Below are positions 53,297-63,699 of a stretch of DNA of 64,000 nt, one piece after another (the stretch's first letter is position 1; every line of letters begins with the position of its first letter). The translations under genes were made by a program, and so were the position numbers. Source of the DNA: SPCO01 sp964427285 (lineage in GTDB: Bacteria; Chloroflexota; Limnocylindria; Limnocylindrales; CSP1-4). Under the pieces are notes generated by a model. The model was not told where the DNA came from and searched no databases. It worked only from the letters and a program-made list of their open reading frames with translations. The stretch is from contig CAYRTS010000005.1 in assembly GCA_964427285.1 (NCBI GenBank), positions 1 through 64,000 on the forward strand, written 5' to 3'.

Positions 53297-54379
53297 TCAC
53301 GGACCGGGATCAGGTCCTGCCTGAATCTCGCGAGCCACGCGAGCCACGAAACCGAGGCGTTTGCCGCTCCCCCGGCGCTCCGCCAGGGCGGCCAGGCGCT
53401 TGCGGGCGATGGCCATCCCGTCGGGCAGGTCAGATGCCAGGAGGCCCGCGTCGCCAAGGCGTTCGCGGACACTGTCACCGGCCACCCCGTGCACATAGAC
53501 GCCCAGCCGCGCAGCCGCAAAGGGGTCCACGCCCTGCGCCACGAGCGATCCGATCGCCCCCGCCAGCACGTCGCCGGTTCCGCCCGATGCGAGGGCCGGG
53601 TTCTCAAAGGGCGCGACGGCGACGGCTCCATAGGGTGCGGCGATGACCGTCCGGGCACCCTTGAGGACGACGACGGTGTTCCAGGCACCGGCAGCGTCCC
53701 GGGCGGCGGCGACTCGAGCGTCGTCGTCGCCGGTCAGGTCGCCATCCCCTGCCGGATCGAGCCCGCTGCCGGCGCGCAGCCGGGCGAACTCGCCGGCGTG
53801 CGGGGTCAGGACGACGGGCCGACGCACCGCCTCCCACCAGCGGTCAAGGGTGGCCAGGGAACGGAGCGCTTCGGCATCGAGCACGATCGGGGCGGGATCG
53901 GCTTCCGATGGCACCGACAGCAGGATCCGGACCAGCTCTGTCGTGGCCAGGCCGGGTCGCAACCCGGGGCCAACGACGATGGCGTCGTGCTGGTGATCGA
54001 GAATGCGGGCGAGCGCCGGCTCCGGATCCACCTCCTCCACGTCGTCCTCGGGGAGGCTCATCGTCACCGCCTCGACGACCTTGGCCGCAAAGAGCGGCTG
54101 CAGGGACTCGGGCACCGCAAGGGTCACCAGACCGGCCCCGGCCCGCCCTGCCGCTCGACAGACCAGCAGGGCCGCACCAGCGTAATCGAGCGAACCGGCG
54201 ATCACCAGGAGCTTGCCGAAGGTCCCCTTGTGGCCCCGCGCCGCACGCACCGGCAGGAGCCCCGCCACGATCTCGTCATCCAGCTTGACCGCCCCGGCCG
54301 GGAACGGCGTTTCTCCCTTTGCCTGGGAGCCAACCGGCCCGTCGTGGTGCCCGAAGCCGACCGGCCGCCGTTCAGGCAC
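53297..54379 (-). CDS. nnrD: ADP/ATP-dependent (S)-NAD(P)H-hydrate dehydratase
   Basis: 360 residues, ribokinase-like fold. KLLVIAGSLDYAGAALLVCRAAGRAGAGLVTLAVP and the C-terminal NPALASGGTGDVLAGAIGSLVAQG are the NnrD/YjeF C-domain signatures. It repairs hydrated NAD(P)H. The epimerase domain (YjeF N, NnrE) is not fused. The first 30 residues are not conserved. It overlaps acpS by 8 nt. Confidence 0.92.
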   Translation of the reverse strand: MPERRPVGFGHHDGPVGSQAKGETPFPAGAVKLDDEIVAGLLPVRAARGHKGTFGKLLVIAGSLDYAGAALLVCRAAGRAGAGLVTLAVPESLQPLFAAKVVEAVTMSLPEDDVEEVDPEPALARILDHQHDAIVVGPGLRPGLATTELVRILLSVPSEADPAPIVLDAEALRSLATLDRWWEAVRRPVVLTPHAGEFARLRAGSGLDPAGDGDLTGDDDARVAAARDAAGAWNTVVVLKGARTVIAAPYGAVAVAPFENPALASGGTGDVLAGAIGSLVAQGVDPFAAARLGVYVHGVAGDSVRERLGDAGLLASDLPDGMAIARKRLAALAERRGSGKRLGFVARVAREIQAGPDPGP

Positions 54380-55001
54380 CCGATTCCTCGCACGTGGGCG
54401 TTTCGCGCGGCATCGGCTCGCCCGCGCCCGCGCCCGAGACCGCCACGCCAGTCATCACGCCCGGCGCCGCAACGCCCCCGGCCGCGAGCGTCCCGAGGCG
54501 GTCGATACGGGCCAGGATCTGCCGTTCGCGATCGTCGAGTCGGGCCTCGATGTCGGGCGGAAAGACGTACCGGCCAGGGGCGGTCCGGATGCCAAACGCG
54601 ATGGCGACCGCGTAGTCCGATTCGTGGGTGATCGAGACCGCGATGCGACCCATCCCCAGCTGTTCAGCCCGGACGGCCGCCCTGCCGTGGAGCCGCACGG
54701 CGGGTTGGCCCGTGGGCAACCGCTCGATCTCGATGTCGCGCCAGCCGATGCCCCGGACGCCCAGCCCGAGGACCTTGGAAACGGCCTCCTTGGCTGCCCA
54801 TCGACCGGCCATCGTCTCGGGACGATCGCGCACGTGGCGGCGCTCGGCGTCGGTCAGGACGCGCCGTGAGAAGCGCGGGCCGAAGCGCTCGAGGGCCGCC
54901 CGAATGCGCCCGACCGAGATGATGTCAATCCCGAGTTCGGTGGTCCCCGGCGGCACGAGTCCGGGTGGGATCCTGACCTCGTCAGCGTGGTCCGTGGGCA
55001 T
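54372..55001 (-). CDS. acpS: holo-[acyl-carrier-protein] synthase with long C-terminal tail
   Basis: 209 residues; the catalytic AcpS part is about 20-145. LGIDIISVGRIRAALERFGPRF and the Mg2+/CoA site WAAKEAVSKVLGLGVRGIGWRDIEI are intact, with VSITHESDYAVAIAFG closing the fold. It transfers phosphopantetheine to acyl carrier protein. About 65 extra Ala/Gly/Pro-rich residues follow (from YVFPPDIEARLDDRERQIL on), longer than the usual 125-residue enzyme. It is 6 bp after the glmS stop. Confidence 0.93.
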   Translation of the reverse strand: MPTDHADEVRIPPGLVPPGTTELGIDIISVGRIRAALERFGPRFSRRVLTDAERRHVRDRPETMAGRWAAKEAVSKVLGLGVRGIGWRDIEIERLPTGQPAVRLHGRAAVRAEQLGMGRIAVSITHESDYAVAIAFGIRTAPGRYVFPPDIEARLDDRERQILARIDRLGTLAAGGVAAPGVMTGVAVSGAGAGEPMPRETPTCEESGA

Positions 55002-55007
55002 CGAGCG

Positions 55008-56840
<1,833 letters not shown>

Positions 56841-56915
56841 GGGGTCAGGCCCTCCGAGGGTCCCGACGGTCGTGGCTCGCCGGGTCGTGGTGACGCCGCT
56901 TGACAGGCACCGGGG

Positions 56916-58250
56916 CTAGTTTAGTCGCTCCCCGGCGAGAGCCGCCAGCGAGTCGGCCAGCTCGGCCACCAGGACTTCATCGCTCCCTTCGACCATGACC
57001 CTGAGCGCTGGCTCCGTCCCGGATGGCCGAACCAGGATCCGCCCGTCGCCGTCAAGTCGCGCCGTCGCCCGGGCAATGGCGCGCTGGAGCTCCGGATCGC
57101 CTTCCCACTGATCCTTGTGACGAGCGCTCACGGCACGCTGCTGCTGGGGCAACAGCGGGATCATGGCGGCCAGGTCGGCGAGACCACGGTGCTCGCGGCA
57201 CATCACTCGCAACACTTCAAGGGCCGTGACGATCCCGTCGCCCGAGGTGGTGTGCTCGCGAACGATCACGTGGCCGCTCTTCTCGCCACCGAGACCCGCG
57301 CCCGAGACCTGCATCCCCTCGAGGATGTATTTGTCCCCTACGGGGGTGCGCACGATGTGCCCACCGGCAGCCTCGATCGCCCGCTGCAGGCCGCCGTTGG
57401 ACAGCACAGACACGATCAGGGCTCCACCCGGGAGTTCGCCGCGGGCCAGCCGAGCGAGCGCCAGGATCCCCAGGACCTGATCACCATCGACCGTCCGGCC
57501 GGTCCCATCCACCGCGATCAGGCGGTCCGCATCGCCGTCGAGCGCGAACCCGACATCGGCGCCGGCCTCGAGCACCGCCGCGGCCAGCGACGCCGGGGAT
57601 GTCGCGCCACAGCGAACGTTGATGTTGACCCCATCCGGGGCCGCATGGATGACCGTGACCTCGGCGTCGGTTGCGGCCAGGATCTCGGCCCCGAGCGGAC
57701 AGCCGGAGCCATTGGCGCAGTCGAGGACGACCCGGAGGCCACGAGCCTGGATCGTCCTGGCCAACCCCAGGCGGTGCCGGGTGTAGTCGATCACCCTGTG
57801 GCGATCGTCGACAACCCGGCCTATCTGCGCATTGGTCACCCCACCCAGCTCCTCGGTCCGCCAGATCAGTCTCTCGAGGTCCTCTTCGACGCTGTCGTCC
57901 AGCTTGAGACCCGCGCGGTCGAGCACCTTGAGTCCATTGTCCTCGGCTGGGTTGTGCGATGCGGAGACCATGATTCCGGCCGCAAAGGGCCCGTCGCCGG
58001 CCAGGAACGCGAGCGCTGGCGTCGGGACAACCCCGACGACGTGGGTATCGACGCCCAGGCTGGTTGCCCCGGCGGCGAGCGCTGCCACGAACATGTCACC
58101 CGAGCGTCGGGTGTCCTGGCCGACCACGATCGCGCCTCGACGGGCGGCCAGCTGGTGGGCCACGGCCCGACCCAGGGCATAGGCGGTCGTCGGCTTGAGG
58201 TCGACATTGGCGACCCCCCGAATGCCATCGGTCCCGAACAAGCGTCCCAT
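56916..58250 (-). CDS. glmM: phosphoglucosamine mutase
   Basis: 444 residues. RLFGTDGIRGVAN begins the protein, the active-site Ser is in MVSASHNPAEDNGLK, the metal loop is FALDGDADRLIAVD, and the sugar loop GEKSGHVI and phosphate loop VRPSGTEPALRVMVEG follow. Interconverts GlcN-6-P and GlcN-1-P. ATG 58250 is favoured; a TTG at 58259 is 9 nt upstream. In Firmicutes GlmM directly inhibits CdaA, and the gene order here, cdaA-ybbR-glmM, is the same. Confidence 0.96.
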   Translation of the reverse strand: MGRLFGTDGIRGVANVDLKPTTAYALGRAVAHQLAARRGAIVVGQDTRRSGDMFVAALAAGATSLGVDTHVVGVVPTPALAFLAGDGPFAAGIMVSASHNPAEDNGLKVLDRAGLKLDDSVEEDLERLIWRTEELGGVTNAQIGRVVDDRHRVIDYTRHRLGLARTIQARGLRVVLDCANGSGCPLGAEILAATDAEVTVIHAAPDGVNINVRCGATSPASLAAAVLEAGADVGFALDGDADRLIAVDGTGRTVDGDQVLGILALARLARGELPGGALIVSVLSNGGLQRAIEAAGGHIVRTPVGDKYILEGMQVSGAGLGGEKSGHVIVREHTTSGDGIVTALEVLRVMCREHRGLADLAAMIPLLPQQQRAVSARHKDQWEGDPELQRAIARATARLDGDGRILVRPSGTEPALRVMVEGSDEVLVAELADSLAALAGERLN

Positions 58251-58255
58251 GCCGA

Positions 58256-59518
58256 TCAACCGCTGGGCGATGGAGCCACGGTCGGGGACGCCGCCGGCGA
58301 TGCTGAAGGCGACGGCGGCGGACCGACGATGGTCACCAGGACATTTGGCGGGCTGGCCGACACAAGCGTCAGGCCCGCGGGCAGGTCAAGGGTGACGGGC
58401 ACAAGCTGCGAACCCGGCTCGAGTCCGGTCACGTCAAGCTCAACCACCAGCGTCCTCCCGCTGAGTCGATCGAGGTCCGCCACGGATCCGCCGACCGTGA
58501 CCAGGATCTCGTCCGCATCCGGCGTGTAGTTGAAACCCGGCACAAACCCGACGAGTCTAAGGCCGGACGAGAAGTTCCGGGTCGCGGTCACCGGCCGGAG
58601 CGTGATCACAACGGTGGCCCTGACGTCCCCCACCGGCAGGACTCCGTCCGGCAAGTCCAGACCAACGATCAGGGTCAATTCGGCCGAGATCCCGGTCACT
58701 GCAATCTGCACCGTGTCGACCCTGACCAGGTCGGCCAGCTGGTCGGCATCGCCCTCGACCAGGGCGACCATGGGTTCGACCGCGATCGCGGCGATCTCGA
58801 ACCCTGCGGCTGGATCACCGGTCACGACCGGATTGATCGGCAACGTCCGCGTCTCTCGATCGGAGAAGACCGGGATCGCGATCCGGGCGGCCCGCGGCTC
58901 GACGTCGACCTGACCGACCGCATCGCCGAACTCGTCGATCGGCACGAGATCGGTGTCCTGGTCGATATCGATACCCGTCGGCTGGATGAAGATGCTGGCC
59001 CGGACAGCCACGACACGCTCGATGACCGACGCCGGGCCAGACACCTGGGCCTGGATCGGGCTGATGCTCGCCTCGCCGAGCTGGAGACCGCCCGGGATCG
59101 GACCGCGATCGACCACGACATCGACGAGCTTGCGCTCGAGCCGGTCGAGATCGACGGTGACGGCGGCCGGCTGGACGCTGACGACCGTGATCCGGTCGTC
59201 GATCGAGGTCACCAGGACGGGGACCCGCTGGGGGCCGCCCCCGGGGACGATGGCACTGAGGTCAATGCTCGCCTCGAAATCCGACGACAGGGGCCGCGTC
59301 CCGGCCGGTGAGAAGTAGCGGATCTCGGTGACCGGATCGATCAAGGTGAGCAGGAAGGAGTCGTCCGGCAGACCGTGTGGGTCGATCCGGATGGCCACAC
59401 CGGTGAGGGTCTGCGTGCTCTGGGTGACAATCAGGCCGCCATACAGCAGCGTGGCCAGCCCCACCGCGGCGAGCTTGAGCGGCCAGTTGTGCGCGATGCG
59501 GTCGAGGATCCTGTTCAC
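58256..59518 (-). CDS. cdaR: YbbR/CdaR-like regulator of diadenylate cyclase
   Basis: 420 residues. One N-terminal TM helix (LKLAAVGLATLLYGGLIVTQ) is followed by about four YbbR repeats of roughly 80 residues each, with typical lines such as VTVDLDRLERKLVDVVVDRGPIPGG and VTLDLPAGLTLVSASPPNVLVTIVG, and a Ser/Pro tail. The extracytoplasmic repeats of CdaR modulate CdaA activity in Firmicutes. It overlaps cdaA by 4 nt and ends 6 bp before the glmM ATG. Confidence 0.92.
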   Translation of the reverse strand: MNRILDRIAHNWPLKLAAVGLATLLYGGLIVTQSTQTLTGVAIRIDPHGLPDDSFLLTLIDPVTEIRYFSPAGTRPLSSDFEASIDLSAIVPGGGPQRVPVLVTSIDDRITVVSVQPAAVTVDLDRLERKLVDVVVDRGPIPGGLQLGEASISPIQAQVSGPASVIERVVAVRASIFIQPTGIDIDQDTDLVPIDEFGDAVGQVDVEPRAARIAIPVFSDRETRTLPINPVVTGDPAAGFEIAAIAVEPMVALVEGDADQLADLVRVDTVQIAVTGISAELTLIVGLDLPDGVLPVGDVRATVVITLRPVTATRNFSSGLRLVGFVPGFNYTPDADEILVTVGGSVADLDRLSGRTLVVELDVTGLEPGSQLVPVTLDLPAGLTLVSASPPNVLVTIVGPPPSPSASPAASPTVAPSPSG

Positions 59519-60573
59519 GCTGACGCCTGATCAGTCGCCGATCGGCCCGGATCCACATCGGATTCGAGGGGAGTCATCGGGGGCGGCGCGACGCGAATCT
59601 CCGCACCGGTCCCGGGTTCCGCCGCCGCGACAACGGTCGGGCTCATGCTGACGGCCGTGCTGGCAGGGACCACGGGACCGCCCGCCAGCCGCGAGCGGCC
59701 CATGAGGCGCCCAAACGCCCCGAGGCGATTCGAACCGCCGGTCGCTGCCCCTCTCGTCCGGACGGCCCGCCAGCCAAGCGTTCCGCGGCGCCCACCGGCC
59801 GGGTCAAGGAATACCTGGATGGCGCGGGCAAGACCGGCTTCCGTCAGGTTCCTGACGATCCGGGCGCGCTCGACCAGGCTGATCTGCCCATTCTCCTCCG
59901 ACACGACCACCACCACTGCGTCGGTCTGCTCGGTGATTCCGAGGGCGGCACGATGCCGGGTCCCGAACCGTTCAGAGTGGATCGATGTCTCTGCCAGCGG
60001 CAGCACGGCTCCGGCAGCGACGATCCGGTCTTCGCGGATGATCACCGCGCCGTCGTGCAGGGCTGAGCGGGGCATGAAGATCGTCTGGAGCAGATCCGCC
60101 GACAGGTCACCGTGGATCATCACGCCGGTCTCTGCCACTTCCTGGAGCCCGGTCTCCCGCTCGAGCACGATCAAGGCCCCATGACCCTCCGCCGACAGCT
60201 CGGCACTGGCGCGGGCCACCTCGGTGGCGACCAGTTCGGCCGTTCGAGTAACCGCCGGGGAGAGCAACCAGCCTAGTGAACCGACCCGTCCGATGCGCTC
60301 AAGGGCACGACGCAACTCCGGCTGAAACACGACGACCAGGGCAAACAGCCCGACGAACGCCCCGGCCTGGAGGATCTGGGTCAGGAGCCGCAGGTCAAGG
60401 GCGACGGCCAGGGCATAAACCACGAGGAGTACGCTGACGCCGATGACGAGACGGACGGCGCGCGTGCCGCGGATCAGGCTGAACAGCCAATAGATGAGGA
60501 GGGCCGTGATGCCGATGTCGAGGATCGTCGTCAGGCGAACCTGGTCGAGGACCGATCGAAGGAGCTCCGGCAT
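59515..60573 (-). CDS. cdaA: membrane diadenylate cyclase CdaA
   Basis: 352 residues. Three N-terminal TM helices (about 15-35, 38-58, 62-85) precede the DAC domain, whose DGA motif (LHDGAVIIREDRIVAAGAVLPL) and RHR motif (RFGTRHRAALGI) are intact. It joins two ATP into cyclic di-AMP, a signal that controls potassium, osmotic and wall homeostasis. An extra C-terminal region of about 90 residues, Gly/Ala-rich, is unusual next to the roughly 270-residue Firmicutes form. TACACT lies 9 nt before ATG 60573. Confidence 0.95.
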   Translation of the reverse strand: MPELLRSVLDQVRLTTILDIGITALLIYWLFSLIRGTRAVRLVIGVSVLLVVYALAVALDLRLLTQILQAGAFVGLFALVVVFQPELRRALERIGRVGSLGWLLSPAVTRTAELVATEVARASAELSAEGHGALIVLERETGLQEVAETGVMIHGDLSADLLQTIFMPRSALHDGAVIIREDRIVAAGAVLPLAETSIHSERFGTRHRAALGITEQTDAVVVVVSEENGQISLVERARIVRNLTEAGLARAIQVFLDPAGGRRGTLGWRAVRTRGAATGGSNRLGAFGRLMGRSRLAGGPVVPASTAVSMSPTVVAAAEPGTGAEIRVAPPPMTPLESDVDPGRSATDQASA

Positions 60574-60582
60574 CGTCGCCCG

Positions 60583-60588
60583 AGTGTA
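60583..60588 (-). promoter_or_regulatory. -10 box before cdaA
   Basis: TACACT on the minus strand ends 9 nt before ATG 60573, leaving at most a 2-3 nt leader. This is probably the main promoter of the long leftward block. The other 150 bp of the gap up to 60739 show no gene. Confidence 0.4.
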
Positions 60589-60739
60589 GCATCGCCCTCC
60601 GGTCGGTCGACCGGCGCGATCGAACGCGACCGGAACGCGGCCGATTCGAAGCGAGCGCGCAGCCCAGGTCGAGGCCGTTCAGGGGTGCCGTCCGAATTAG
60701 GCCCGCCGCGGTGCTGGACCGGCGGCCACCAGGTGTCGG

Positions 60740-61729
60740 TCAAGTTTCGGTCAGGCACATCGCGCTGAGTCGTGCGTCGTCGGGGAACCGCCGGGCTGCC
60801 AGGTCGCACAGGCGCGCTTGGGTCGCGCGGTCCCCGGACATCTCGGCGAGCCGCCCGATCAGCACCAGTTTGTCGGCAGCCACGGTGCGCCAGCCGCGGT
60901 CCAGGTAGAGCTGGGTCAGGGCGAAATGGATGGCGGGATCCCCGGGGGCGACGGCCAAGGCCTCATAACAGGCATCGATCGAGGCGTTGAACTCACCGAC
61001 CGCGCGATGAGCGCTTGCCGCGGCGACGGCCTCGCGCCGCGCCGCCTCGAGGTTGCCCGCATCGATCGCTGCCTCAAACGCGAGGCGATGTCGCAGCGGA
61101 TCGACTGGAGCGGGCCGAGCGGAACCCGGAGCCGGGTCGGAATCGATGACGGCCCCCGGTGCTTGTGCATCGTCGGCGGGCGTCGCATCCGCCGCGCCGG
61201 GGTCCGAGGGAGTGACAGGGGTTGCGCCTGGATGGACCTCGATGATCCGCCGCGCTCGTTCAAGCACGCTGGCCGCCGCCGGGTCCACGCTCATGGTACT
61301 GAGCCTGGCGACGAGGGCCTCGACGAGTCGGCGACGACCGCGCGATTCCGCGAGCTCCAGCGCGCGCCTGGCCGCGTCACAGGCATCGGCCACGCGGTCC
61401 CCTCGCTCCAGCACGTCGGCCAGCCGATCGAGGGTTGCCGCCGCCTCCGCGGGACGGTCTGTGGCCGCCAGGAGATCGGCTCGCCCCAGCAGCGCCTTCT
61501 CGTCATCGGGCGCACGGTCAAGCGCCGCCCGAAAAGCTGCCAGCGCCTCATCGACACGCTCGAGCCGGGCCAGTGCCGTTCCCAGCCCCACGTACGCCAG
61601 CGATCGATCCGGCGCGAGCCGCGCTGCCTCGCGATACGCGCCGACGGCGGTCTCGAAGCGTCCACGAGCCGTCGCCACATGGCCGCGGCGCAGCGCATCC
61701 TTGTAGCCCTCGTACAGCGAGTCGGTCAT
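60740..61729 (-). CDS. tetratricopeptide-repeat protein
   Basis: 329 residues, no signal peptide or TM. Helical repeats of TPR type are seen at GRFETAVGAYREAARLAPDRSLAYVGLGTALARLERVDEALAAFRAALDRAPDD and again near the C-terminus (VGEFNASIDACYEALAVAPGDPAIHFALTQLYLDRG), separated by an Ala/Pro-rich linker of about 60 residues (near 165-220). It is a scaffold-type protein with unknown partner. The start overlaps the argF stop by 4 nt. Confidence 0.85.
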   Translation of the reverse strand: MTDSLYEGYKDALRRGHVATARGRFETAVGAYREAARLAPDRSLAYVGLGTALARLERVDEALAAFRAALDRAPDDEKALLGRADLLAATDRPAEAAATLDRLADVLERGDRVADACDAARRALELAESRGRRRLVEALVARLSTMSVDPAAASVLERARRIIEVHPGATPVTPSDPGAADATPADDAQAPGAVIDSDPAPGSARPAPVDPLRHRLAFEAAIDAGNLEAARREAVAAASAHRAVGEFNASIDACYEALAVAPGDPAIHFALTQLYLDRGWRTVAADKLVLIGRLAEMSGDRATQARLCDLAARRFPDDARLSAMCLTET

Positions 61730-62688
61730 GAGAGGGCGGGCCCCGCGAGCAGCTCCACGAGCAGCCCCTTCTGCACGTGCAGCCGGTTCTCGGATTGCTC
61801 CCAGATCAGGCTGCGCGGTCCATCCATCACCGCGGACGTGATCTCCTCGCCACGGTGCGCAGGCAGACAGTGCATGGCGAGGGCGTCGGTCCCGGCGGCT
61901 TCGAGCAGCACGTCATCCACGCGATAGGCGGCGAAGGCGTCCCGGCGCGCTTCGGTTTCGGCCTCCTGGCCCATGGAGGTCCAGGCGTCCGTATAGACCA
62001 CGGCCGCCCCGCGTACCGCCGCGATGGGGTCGTGTCCAAAGCGCAGGCGGGCGCCGGATCCGGCGGCCAGCTCCTCTGCCCGTTGCACCACACGTGGGTC
62101 GGGAGCATACCCAGGCGGATGCGCCAGGCGAATCTCCATCCCGAGGGCCGCTCCGAGCAGGGCCAGCGAATGAAAGACGTTGTTGCCGTCACCCACAAAG
62201 GCCACGACAAGGCCGTCGAGGCGCCCGAAGCGCTCCCTGATCGTGAACATATCGGCAAGGGCCTGGCAGGGATGCTCGCGCAGAGTCAGGCCATTGATGA
62301 CCGGAATGTCCGCCTGGACCGCAATTTCCTGGACGACTTCGTGCGAACCCGCCCGGACCACGATCGCATCCACCATCCGGTCGAGATTGCGCGCTACATC
62401 ACGGACACTCTCGCGTGCTCCGAGCACCACATCGTTGGTCAGGTAGATCGCGTGGCCGCCGAGTTGGGCCATCCCCGCCTCGAAGCTCACCCGCGTTCGA
62501 AGGCTGGGTTTCTGGAACAGCATCGCCAGGGTACGCCCCGGCAGCGGCGGTGCAGCATGGCCGCGCTTCACCCGGAACTCGCGCTTCAGTTCAGTCGCGG
62601 TCTCGAACACCCGCCCAACCTCGGCGGCCGTCAGGTCCGCCGCGCTCAATAGGTCCCGCCCATGCAGCGACGACATCGGCATCCTCAT
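61726..62688 (-). CDS. argF: ornithine carbamoyltransferase
   Basis: 320 residues. Carbamoyl-phosphate loop FQKPSLRTRVSFE (a SLRT variant of STRT that is common in this family), HPCQALADMFTIRE, and the ornithine site with the catalytic Cys in MHCLPAHRGEEI identify an ornithine, not aspartate, carbamoyltransferase. It makes citrulline from ornithine and carbamoyl phosphate. Other arg genes are absent. ATG 62688 has TAGAGT 6 nt upstream; ATG 62679 is an alternative. Confidence 0.94.
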   Translation of the reverse strand: MRMPMSSLHGRDLLSAADLTAAEVGRVFETATELKREFRVKRGHAAPPLPGRTLAMLFQKPSLRTRVSFEAGMAQLGGHAIYLTNDVVLGARESVRDVARNLDRMVDAIVVRAGSHEVVQEIAVQADIPVINGLTLREHPCQALADMFTIRERFGRLDGLVVAFVGDGNNVFHSLALLGAALGMEIRLAHPPGYAPDPRVVQRAEELAAGSGARLRFGHDPIAAVRGAAVVYTDAWTSMGQEAETEARRDAFAAYRVDDVLLEAAGTDALAMHCLPAHRGEEITSAVMDGPRSLIWEQSENRLHVQKGLLVELLAGPALS

Positions 62689-62694
62689 GCCATC

Positions 62695-62700
62695 ACTCTA
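62695..62700 (-). promoter_or_regulatory. -10 box of a probable leaderless argF promoter
   Basis: TAGAGT on the minus strand ends 6 nt before ATG 62688, and there is no Shine-Dalgarno. The remainder of 62689-62851 shows no gene or hairpin I can identify. Confidence 0.45.
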
Positions 62701-62851
62701 GCGGCGTCGGCGCGGAACGTTGGGCTCGGACCCGTAGCGGGCGATCCGGGCGTTCAGGGCAAGGCGCGACCGACCACCGGAGCGAGCGCACGTCGGAGTG
62801 GGTCAGCGAGGAGCGCAGGATGCAACGCGGCCATGGACGCTCGGGCGATCG

Positions 62852-63250
62852 CTACCGCTTGGTGTACTGCGGCGCCTTTCGGGCACGCTTCAAGCCGTAC
62901 TTCTTGCGCTCCTTCATCCGCGGATCGCGCGTGAGGAGGCCAGCCTGACGAAGCGGCAGGCGATGCCCCTCCGGGTCGACTTCGAGGAGCGCCCGCGCGA
63001 TGCCGTGGCGAATGGCGCCGGCCTGGCCGGTCACACCGCCACCCTCGACCTTGATCATGACGTTGAACCGGCCCTCGGTCCCGGTCACGCGGAACGGCAT
63101 GCGGACCTCGGTCGCGTTCACGGCATTCCCGAAGTGCTCCTCCATGGACCGGCCGTTGATCACGATCTCGCCCTCGCCGGGCAGGAGTCGTACGCGTGCG
63201 ACGGCCGTCTTGCGGCGACCGGTCCCGGAGAAGAATGAGGCGACGGGCAT
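62852..63250 (-). CDS. rpsI: 30S ribosomal protein S9
   Basis: 132 residues. FSGTGRRKTAVARVRLLPGEG at the start, GGGVTGQAGAIRHGIARALL in the middle and the invariant C-terminal KR tail (KAPQYTKR), which contacts P-site tRNA, are all present. GAGGAG lies before the ATG. It follows rplM by 17 bp, the usual L13-S9 pair. Confidence 0.98.
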   Translation of the reverse strand: MPVASFFSGTGRRKTAVARVRLLPGEGEIVINGRSMEEHFGNAVNATEVRMPFRVTGTEGRFNVMIKVEGGGVTGQAGAIRHGIARALLEVDPEGHRLPLRQAGLLTRDPRMKERKKYGLKRARKAPQYTKR

Positions 63251-63267
63251 GGCGGATGAACTCCTCG

Positions 63268-63699
63268 TCAGGCGAGCGGCTCAGGCCGCTGGGCCTGATG
63301 GGGATGATCGGATCCGGCGTAACACTTCAGCTTGCGAAGCTGCTGCGTGCCGAGACGATTGTGGGGAAGCATCCCCTTGACCGCTCGGCGGATGACCTCT
63401 TCGGGGCGCCGCGCCAGGAGATGCCCCAGTGTCTCCTGCTTGAAGCCCTGCGGGAAGCCGCTGTGGCGGCTATAGAGCTTGCTCTCGAGCTTGTTCCGGG
63501 TCACGGTGATGTGCGAGGCGTTGAGGACGATGACGTGATCGCCCGAATCAAGGTTGGGCTGCCAGGTGGGCTTGTGTTTGCCCTCGAGGACATGCGCGAT
63601 CCGGGACGCGAGCCGGCCAAGGGTCTGGTCCTTCGCATCCACGACAAACCAGTTTCGCACGATTTCGCTCTCGCGTGCCGAGTAGGTCTTCGCGTTCAT
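63268..63699 (-). CDS. rplM: 50S ribosomal protein L13
   Basis: 143 residues. NWFVVDAKDQTLGRLASRIAHVLEGK, GDHVIVLNASHITVTRNKLESK and AVKGMLPHNRLGTQQLRKLKCYAG are the L13 signature. ATG 63699 overlaps the truA stop by 4 nt (ATGA). Confidence 0.98.
   Translation of the reverse strand: MNAKTYSARESEIVRNWFVVDAKDQTLGRLASRIAHVLEGKHKPTWQPNLDSGDHVIVLNASHITVTRNKLESKLYSRHSGFPQGFKQETLGHLLARRPEEVIRRAVKGMLPHNRLGTQQLRKLKCYAGSDHPHQAQRPEPLA

Noticed and set aside
56841..56915. Possible glmS ribozyme upstream of glmS
   Set aside because: The gap between glmM and glmS genes on this strand shows no recognisable ribozyme pairing, and glmS ribozymes are mainly a Firmicutes feature.
61726..62688. Loss of the carbamoyl-phosphate motif in argF (SLRT instead of STRT)
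   Set aside because: SLRT is a common natural variant of this loop, and the rest of the active site is intact.
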